Of a stretch of 64,000 bases of DNA, positions 59,369 to 64,000 are shown piece after piece; position 1 is the stretch's first letter; each line of letters begins with the position of its first letter. The translations under genes and the position numbers were made by a program. The DNA is taken from positions 62,001 through 126,000 of the forward strand of contig CANJPU010000001.1 of the NCBI GenBank assembly GCA_947476285.1. The letters run 5' to 3'. The notes beneath the pieces were generated by a model. It did not search any database, was not told the DNA's origin, and saw only the letters and a program-made list of their open reading frames with translations. The DNA is from Comamonadaceae bacterium (lineage in GTDB: Bacteria > Pseudomonadota > Gammaproteobacteria > Burkholderiales > Burkholderiaceae_C).

Positions 59369-59839
59369 TCAACCCTTGGGGCGGCGCTTGTACATCAGCG
59401 TCGCTTTCATCTCCTGCACCACGGTGCCGTGCTGATTGACGCACTTGCGCGCAAAGGTGATGACGCCGCGATCGAGCTTGCTCGATTCTTTCTTCTCCAG
59501 CACGCGCGCATGCATGCGGATGGTGTCGCCGTGTTTGACGACATTGAGCATCTTCCAGTTGTCGATCTGCAGCAGGGCGAGCATGGTGCCGTCATTGACG
59601 CCGCTCGCATACTGCAAGCCGCCCATGATGCCGTAGATCAAAGGCCCATGGGCAATCGGCTCGCCGAACTGGGTGCCCTTGCAGTATTCGAAATTGGTGT
59701 GCACTTCATTGAAGTCGCCGGTGAGGCAGGCGAAGTTCACGATGTCGGTGGAGGTGATGGTGCGCGCCGGAGTGACGAACTCATCTCCCACCGCGAAATC
59801 CTCGAAGTAGCGTCCACGCGGTGCTGCATTGATGGTCAT
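59369..59839 (-). CDS. MaoC-type enoyl-CoA hydratase
   Basis: A 156-residue single hot-dog hydratase with the catalytic motif intact: CLTGDFNEVHTNFEYCKGTQFGEPIAHGPLIYGIMGG (Asp and His present). The N-terminal RYFEDFAVGDEF is typical of the group. It hydrates an enoyl-CoA to a 3-hydroxyacyl-CoA, the substrate a retro-aldol enzyme would cleave. It lies between the dehydrogenase and the thiolase-like gene. Confidence 0.9.
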   Translation of the reverse strand: MTINAAPRGRYFEDFAVGDEFVTPARTITSTDIVNFACLTGDFNEVHTNFEYCKGTQFGEPIAHGPLIYGIMGGLQYASGVNDGTMLALLQIDNWKMLNVVKHGDTIRMHARVLEKKESSKLDRGVITFARKCVNQHGTVVQEMKATLMYKRRPKG

Positions 59840-59877
59840 TTCAGATGCTCCTATTCTTGTGTGATGGTGTCGCTGTG

Positions 59878-61056
59878 TCAGCCCTTGTCATTGGCCAGGA
59901 TCAGCGTGCAGTGCGATGAAAGAATGCCGCCCTCGTTGTGCACCAGGGCAACCTCGGCGCCTTCAACCTGGCGCGCGCCCAGACCGCCGCGCAACTGGCG
60001 CACGGCTTCAACGATGCCAAACAATCCGCCAGCAGCGCCCGCGTGGGCGTGCGAGAGCATGCCGCCATGGGTGTTGATGGGCACCTTGCCGCCGATGCGG
60101 GCCTGGCCCGAAGCGAAGTACGCGCCGCCCTCTCCGGGTTCGCACAGGCCCAGCTCTTCGGCCTCGATGATGGGCACGATGGTGAAGCAGTCGTAGAGTT
60201 GCGCGACGTCGATGTCCTTTGGACCGAGTCCGGCCATTTCGTAGGCCACGCGCCCTGATTCGATGGCGCCAAACTGCGTCAGGCTGGGCGCGCACATCAG
60301 GTGTTCGTGGGTGTGATACTCGGCGATGCCTTGCAGGTAGGCTGGCCGGGCCTTGAGGTCGCGCGCGCGCTCGGCCGATGTCACGATGAAGGCGCCGCCG
60401 GCGTCCGAGATCAGGCAGCAGTCGAGCATGCCCAGCGGTGCGGCAATGGGTTTGGCCGCCAGCACTTGCTCCAGCGTGATGGCTTTTTTCATGTGCGCGT
60501 TGGGGTGCAGCAAGGCGTGGGCGCGGGTGTTGACCGCCACGTGGGCGAGCTGCTCGCGCGTGGTGCCGTATTGGTGCATGTGACGGTGCGCGATCATGGC
60601 GTAAAAGCTCGGGATCGAAGTGCCGTAGGGCTGCTCGAAGTAAGGGTGACCCACCGCCATGAGTGCGGCCACGGTGGCATCACGGCTCTGGCCGGTGGCT
60701 CGGTTTTCGCCGGCGCACACCAGCACGGTTTCGGCCTGGCCCGAGACAATGGCCTGGGCCGCGTGCTTGAGCATGATGGCCGGGCTGGCGCCCCCTGAGA
60801 CCACCGAGGCGTTGTAGCGCGGTTTGATGCCCAGGTATTCGCAGATGACCGAGCCGAGCATGAAGTACGGCTCGGTGAACGAGTAGGCGGTGAGTACGCC
60901 GTCGATGTCCGAGACTTTGAGGCCCGCGTCGTCGAGCGCGCGTTTGGCGGCCTGCGCATTCAGGCCCAGGCCGGTCATGTGCGGCACGCGCCCGATTTCG
61001 GATTCGCCCACGCCCACGATGGCGACTTTGTTCTTGAGGGATGCAACTGGTTTCAT
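59878..61056 (-). CDS. thiolase-like protein lacking the nucleophilic Cys, Ltp2-like aldolase candidate
   Basis: A 392-residue thiolase-fold protein of the SCP-x/lipid-transfer branch. At the usual Cys (C-A-S-G) it reads VVSGGASPAIM (residues 85-95), and the C-terminal C-x-G segment is ALVHNEGGILSSH, so neither thiolase cysteine is present. Conserved family parts remain: AQLYDCFTIVPIIEAEELGLC and INTHGGMLSHAHAGAAGG. Ltp2 retro-aldolases of steroid side-chain degradation show the same Cys loss and need a DUF35 partner, which is encoded 10 bp upstream. ATG 61056 has GAGGAA upstream. Cleavage of a tertiary 3-hydroxyacyl-CoA is the likely reaction. Confidence 0.88.
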   Translation of the reverse strand: MKPVASLKNKVAIVGVGESEIGRVPHMTGLGLNAQAAKRALDDAGLKVSDIDGVLTAYSFTEPYFMLGSVICEYLGIKPRYNASVVSGGASPAIMLKHAAQAIVSGQAETVLVCAGENRATGQSRDATVAALMAVGHPYFEQPYGTSIPSFYAMIAHRHMHQYGTTREQLAHVAVNTRAHALLHPNAHMKKAITLEQVLAAKPIAAPLGMLDCCLISDAGGAFIVTSAERARDLKARPAYLQGIAEYHTHEHLMCAPSLTQFGAIESGRVAYEMAGLGPKDIDVAQLYDCFTIVPIIEAEELGLCEPGEGGAYFASGQARIGGKVPINTHGGMLSHAHAGAAGGLFGIVEAVRQLRGGLGARQVEGAEVALVHNEGGILSSHCTLILANDKG

Positions 61057-61066
61057 GGTTCTTTCC

Positions 61067-61489
61067 TCAAACGGCGGCGCGCTTGAATTGCGGCAGCATC
61101 GCGCCATCGCCCCGGTCTTCGAAAGTCACCTGCACCCGGTCACCGATCTGCACCGACAACGCATCGTCGCCCAGGATGTTGGTGACCATGCGCGGGCCTT
61201 CGTCCAGGTCGATCAGTGCCACCACATAGGGGGCGCTCGCATTGAAAGCGGCCATGGGCGGGCGGGCGATGACCGAGTAGCTGTGCACGCTGCCCGTGCC
61301 TTTGGCCTGCACCCATTCGAGCTGGTCGCTCCAGCAGGCTGGGCACAGGTGGCGCGGCATGAAGTGAAATGCACCGCAGGCCTTGCATTTTCGGATCAGC
61401 AACTTTCCCTCACGGGCGCCATTCCAGTATGGCAGCGAGTCGGCGTTGGGAATGGGTTGGGGCAAGGCCTGAGATTCAGGTGATGTCAT
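61067..61489 (-). CDS. Zn-ribbon/OB-fold (DUF35) protein
   Basis: A 140-residue protein with a rubredoxin-type Zn ribbon, CKACGAFHFMPRHLCPAC (about residues 35-52), followed by a DUF35 OB fold (GSVHSYSVIARPPMAAFNAS, APYVVALIDLDEG). In ChsH2 and related proteins this domain binds acyl-CoA and activates a thiolase-like aldolase. ATG 61489 has GGAG upstream; a start at 61516 would overlap the dehydrogenase gene. It sits between the acyl-CoA dehydrogenase and the thiolase-like gene, the expected order for such a complex. Confidence 0.9.
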   Translation of the reverse strand: MTSPESQALPQPIPNADSLPYWNGAREGKLLIRKCKACGAFHFMPRHLCPACWSDQLEWVQAKGTGSVHSYSVIARPPMAAFNASAPYVVALIDLDEGPRMVTNILGDDALSVQIGDRVQVTFEDRGDGAMLPQFKRAAV

Positions 61490-61512
61490 GGTGAACTCCG
61501 ACGGATCGCGAC

Positions 61513-62706
61513 TCAATAAGAACGCGGCATTTTCAGAACGTGCTGGCTGATGTAGTTGAGCACCATGTTGGTCGAGATCGGCGCGATCTGAAACACACGG
61601 TTCTCACGGAATCTGCGCTCAATGCCGTACTCGCGTGCCAGGCCGAAACCGCCGTGGGTCTGCATGCAGGCGTTGGCCAGCTCCCATGAGGCCTCGGAGG
61701 CCAGCATCTTGGCCATGTTCGCCTCAGCACCGCAATTCTCGTGGCGGTCGAACATCTCGGCCGCCTTCCAGCGCAGCGCGTCCGCGGCCTCCAGGTGGGC
61801 ATAGCCGCGCGCGATGGGGAACGAGACACCTTGATTGGCGCCGATTTGCTTGCCGAAGATCACCCGCTCGTTGGCGTACTTGACGGCCTTGTCCACGAAC
61901 CAGCGTCCGTCGCCAATGCACTCGGATGTAATCAGCACCCGCTCGGCATTCAAGCCGTCCAGCAGGTACTTGAAGCCTTTGCCTTCTTCACCAATCAGCG
62001 CATTTTCAGGCACGCGCAGGTTGTCGTAGAAGACTTCGTAGGTGTGGTGATTGAATATCACATCGATCTTGCGCAACTGGAACTGCTTGGGGTCCACGCC
62101 GCGCACATCCACCAAAAAGCAGGACAAGCCATCAAATGGCTTGGCCGGATCCTTGGGAGGACGCGTACGCGCCAGCACGATCAACATGTCGGTGTGCGCC
62201 GCACGCGAAGTCCAGACCTTCTGGCCGTTGATCACCCACTGGTTGCCCTCGCGGGTGGCGCGGGTGGTGATCTTGGAGGTGTCGGTACCGGCGTTGGGCT
62301 CGGTCACCGAGAACGACTGCAGCCGCACCCGGCCCGCTGCCACCTCGGTCAGCACGCGCCGCTTCTGCTCCTCTGAGCCATGCCGTGCCAGGATGCCCAT
62401 CATGAACATCTGGCCGTGCAGCATGGAGCCAGACCCGCCGGAGCGATGGATCTCTTCGGTGACCACCGATGCTTCACGCACGCCCAGTCCCATGCCGCCA
62501 TATTCTGCCGGCACCATGATGGCGCCCAGGCCTGCGGCCATCGCGTCCTTGATGAATTCGTGCGGATAGCCGCCTGTCCTGTCAAGCTCGTCGTAGTAGG
62601 ACTCTGGGTAGCGCGAGGTGACCGCCTTGGCCGCCTGTAGCACCTCATCGAGGGTGACGCCGGAAGAGGAAGTGGAGGAAGTAGCAGTGGAGTTTTGAGT
62701 GGACAT
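61513..62706 (-). CDS. acyl-CoA dehydrogenase with substituted catalytic Glu position
   Basis: A 397-residue acyl-CoA dehydrogenase. LQSFSVTEPNAGTDTSKITTRA is the FAD signature, QWVINGQKVWTSRAAHTDML follows and RFRENRVFQIAPISTNMVLNYI ends it. Where many relatives have I-Y-E-G-T, this has I-A-P-I-S, so the base must lie elsewhere or in a partner such as the enzyme at 58105. The N-terminus has a Ser/Thr-rich stretch. AAGGAA precedes the ATG. A 119-bp gap (62707-62825) separates it from the PrpD gene upstream. Confidence 0.9.
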   Translation of the reverse strand: MSTQNSTATSSTSSSGVTLDEVLQAAKAVTSRYPESYYDELDRTGGYPHEFIKDAMAAGLGAIMVPAEYGGMGLGVREASVVTEEIHRSGGSGSMLHGQMFMMGILARHGSEEQKRRVLTEVAAGRVRLQSFSVTEPNAGTDTSKITTRATREGNQWVINGQKVWTSRAAHTDMLIVLARTRPPKDPAKPFDGLSCFLVDVRGVDPKQFQLRKIDVIFNHHTYEVFYDNLRVPENALIGEEGKGFKYLLDGLNAERVLITSECIGDGRWFVDKAVKYANERVIFGKQIGANQGVSFPIARGYAHLEAADALRWKAAEMFDRHENCGAEANMAKMLASEASWELANACMQTHGGFGLAREYGIERRFRENRVFQIAPISTNMVLNYISQHVLKMPRSY

Positions 62707-62825
62707 GGTTTCGGTTTCCTTGGTGCCCCAAGTCTCTTTCGCCCGCGACGGATTGTCGAGTCGGATTTATTGCGCGGAGTGGTAAGTTTCTCTGACGCAC
62801 CGCCCCCCCGCCGTGCCGGCGCAGG

Positions 62826-64000
62826 TCACGCCATCGGGCAAAGCGCATCGACCAGCGCCACCGTGCTGCCCAGCCGATCGACAGACCACAGCACTTCCAG
62901 CGTGCGGCTGGCCGACGCTGCGTTGCCCCAGGCGCCGTACAAGGCCATGAACTTCACCTCCAGCTCGGCGTCGGACAGCGGGTTGGAGGCGTGGCCTTTT
63001 GGGTACTCCTGAAGGTGGCTGTGAACTGCCCCGTCGACGCAGCGGATGGTGACGCGGGTCTGCGCCTTGGCGGGGAATTGCTGCGTCATGGGCTGCGAAG
63101 TGGTGACGCGAATCTTGTCCATCAGCGCCTTGGTGCGCGCCTCGCCAAGCCGCTGCGGCGCGTAGGCCTGCGACAGAAGACACCCCTCTTGCAGCGCGAC
63201 TGCAATGGTGTAGGGCAGGCTGTGGTCGGCGGTCTCGCGCGTGCTGGGTGCCCAGCGCTGGCTGTCGCTGCCCATGGCGCGGAATGCGGACTCATAGGTT
63301 TCCACATCGATCTGGGCAATCTGCTCCAGCGGCACAGATGCGCGCAGCTTCAATGCCGCATCAATGGCCGACTGGCCGTGATAGCAAACCGGATGAAACT
63401 TCAGGTGGGTGCTCACGATGAGCGGCAGGCTTGCCGTACCCACTTGCCAGTCAAATCGCGGCAAGACCTCAAACAAACCGCCCTTGCCTTGCACCACTGC
63501 CGTGGGGCCGGTGATGCCATCGCGCGCGAGCAAGGCCGCGAACACACCGTTGCGCGCGCCGTTCGGCCCCGCGCAGCCCTTCCAGTCGGAGAGCGTGCCG
63601 CAACGCACGTTGTACAAGTGAAGATTCGCAGCCAGCGCAAGCGAGAGCGCATGGCCAAGCTGCTCCTCGTTCAGCCCGAGCAGTCGGCCCGCGCCGGCTG
63701 CGGCGCCCACCACGGCGCAGGTGGCCTGATCGAGGCCGTGCGCGGCCAGGGCGACCGCATCGCACAAGCCGCAATACACCTCATAGGCCACCACGATGGC
63801 CGCCAACAGAGAGGAACCATCAGCCTCGCAGCCTTCGGCCACCGCGACCAGCGCCGCAATCATGTCGCTCGGATGGCCCGCGGTCTTGCCCAGATAGGTG
63901 TCGCTGTAATCCAGGTAGCGCAGCATGGTGCCATTGGCAAACGCCGCCATTTCCATCGAGGTGCTGGCGCCGCTGCCCCAGATGCGCGAGGGCGGCTTGC
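62826..64000 (-). CDS. MmgE/PrpD-family protein, 5' end cut by window
   Basis: At least 391 codons of an MmgE/PrpD (2-methylcitrate-dehydratase-like) protein; the frame is open at 64000 and the segment before the first internal ATG (KPPSRIWGSGASTS) already fits the family, so the start is outside. Seen: LANG-type AAFANGTMLRYLDYSDTYLG, HPSDMIAALVAVAEG, LKFHPVCYHGQSAIDAALKLR, and RVTIRCVDGA near the end. PrpD removes water from 2-methylcitrate; many relatives act on other tertiary hydroxy acids. First visible gene of the DUF35/thiolase-like operon. Confidence 0.9.
   Translation of the reverse strand, partial: KPPSRIWGSGASTSMEMAAFANGTMLRYLDYSDTYLGKTAGHPSDMIAALVAVAEGCEADGSSLLAAIVVAYEVYCGLCDAVALAAHGLDQATCAVVGAAAGAGRLLGLNEEQLGHALSLALAANLHLYNVRCGTLSDWKGCAGPNGARNGVFAALLARDGITGPTAVVQGKGGLFEVLPRFDWQVGTASLPLIVSTHLKFHPVCYHGQSAIDAALKLRASVPLEQIAQIDVETYESAFRAMGSDSQRWAPSTRETADHSLPYTIAVALQEGCLLSQAYAPQRLGEARTKALMDKIRVTTSQPMTQQFPAKAQTRVTIRCVDGAVHSHLQEYPKGHASNPLSDAELEVKFMALYGAWGNAASASRTLEVLWSVDRLGSTVALVDALCPMA

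Overview
The window is GC-rich, densely packed bacterial DNA with no rRNA, tRNA, CRISPR array or intact insertion sequence. Six Bug/TctC-type periplasmic receptors and many CoA-ester catabolic genes (CaiB transferases, acyl-CoA dehydrogenases, MaoC hydratases, crotonases, acyl-CoA ligases) point to a Burkholderiales chromosome, probably Comamonadaceae or a close relative. This is inferred from family content only. Every gap between genes is under about 300 bp, and the larger ones hold palindromes, repeats or gene remnants.

Layout, left half. 1-2757 (minus): a truncated CaiB CoA-transferase, an SMP-30 lactonase and a PF04909 amidohydrolase, divergent from a Bug receptor (3049-4017). 4029-4188: a dispersed palindromic repeat. 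4191-6855: divergent MaoC hydratase and acyl-CoA ligase. 7019-8748: a stress/membrane trio (CsbD, BrkB/YihY, DUF1003). 8718-15217: a LysR regulator divergent from an operon of Bug, BKACE (DUF849), two small paralogous unknown proteins, an SDR with a degenerate active site, a second Bug and a CMD-family protein; a severed SDR tail and a copied LysR start region flank parts of it. 15326-19859: a cytoplasmic SoeABC-like molybdenum oxidoreductase. 19979-23779: DUF4124, DUF1800 lipoprotein and DUF1501 Tat-type protein. 23804-26356: DinB-like protein, alpha/beta hydrolase, DedA.

Layout, middle. 26429-33840: LysR divergent from an amidohydrolase joined to a complete branched-chain-type ABC importer (livGFKHM) and a GAF protein; most junctions overlap by 4 bp. 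33827-38621 (minus): LeuCD-like hydro-lyase, Bug, isocitrate-lyase/PEP-mutase-family lyase, Bug, which looks like uptake and cleavage of a branched hydroxy-dicarboxylate. A further Bug (38788) reads outward. 39832-42839 (minus): two overlapping acyl-CoA dehydrogenases plus a crotonase, behind a promoter carrying a strong dyad operator. 43111-47132 (minus): an acyl-CoA ligase, crotonase and two 3-hydroxyacyl-CoA dehydrogenase-type proteins, read from a textbook sigma-54 promoter (47282-47297), next to a divergent sigma-54 activator with a PAS-like sensor domain (47419-49155).

Layout, right end. 49186-54854: MFS transporter, a hydroxyisobutyrate-dehydrogenase-type enzyme, a CMD protein, a 608-residue protein that is two such dehydrogenases fused head to tail, and a second PF04909 amidohydrolase. 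54873-56230: three dyads spaced exactly 21 bp apart, a winged-helix/nucleotidyltransferase fusion, a palindromic MITE-like element that supplies its stop codon, and a HEPN-like gene; this is a candidate toxin-antitoxin or regulatory module. 56356-64000: CaiB and a MaoC protein lacking its catalytic dyad, convergent with a minus-strand operon of MmgE/PrpD (cut by the window end), acyl-CoA dehydrogenase, DUF35 Zn-ribbon protein, a thiolase-like protein without the nucleophilic Cys, MaoC hydratase and a second acyl-CoA dehydrogenase. That set matches the retro-aldol acyl-side-chain-cleavage module known from steroid degradation (ChsE/ChsH/Ltp2).

Overall the region is a catabolic archipelago: separate small operons, each with its own receptor or importer and CoA-ester enzymes, with signs of shuffling (remnants, duplicated promoter, repeats).
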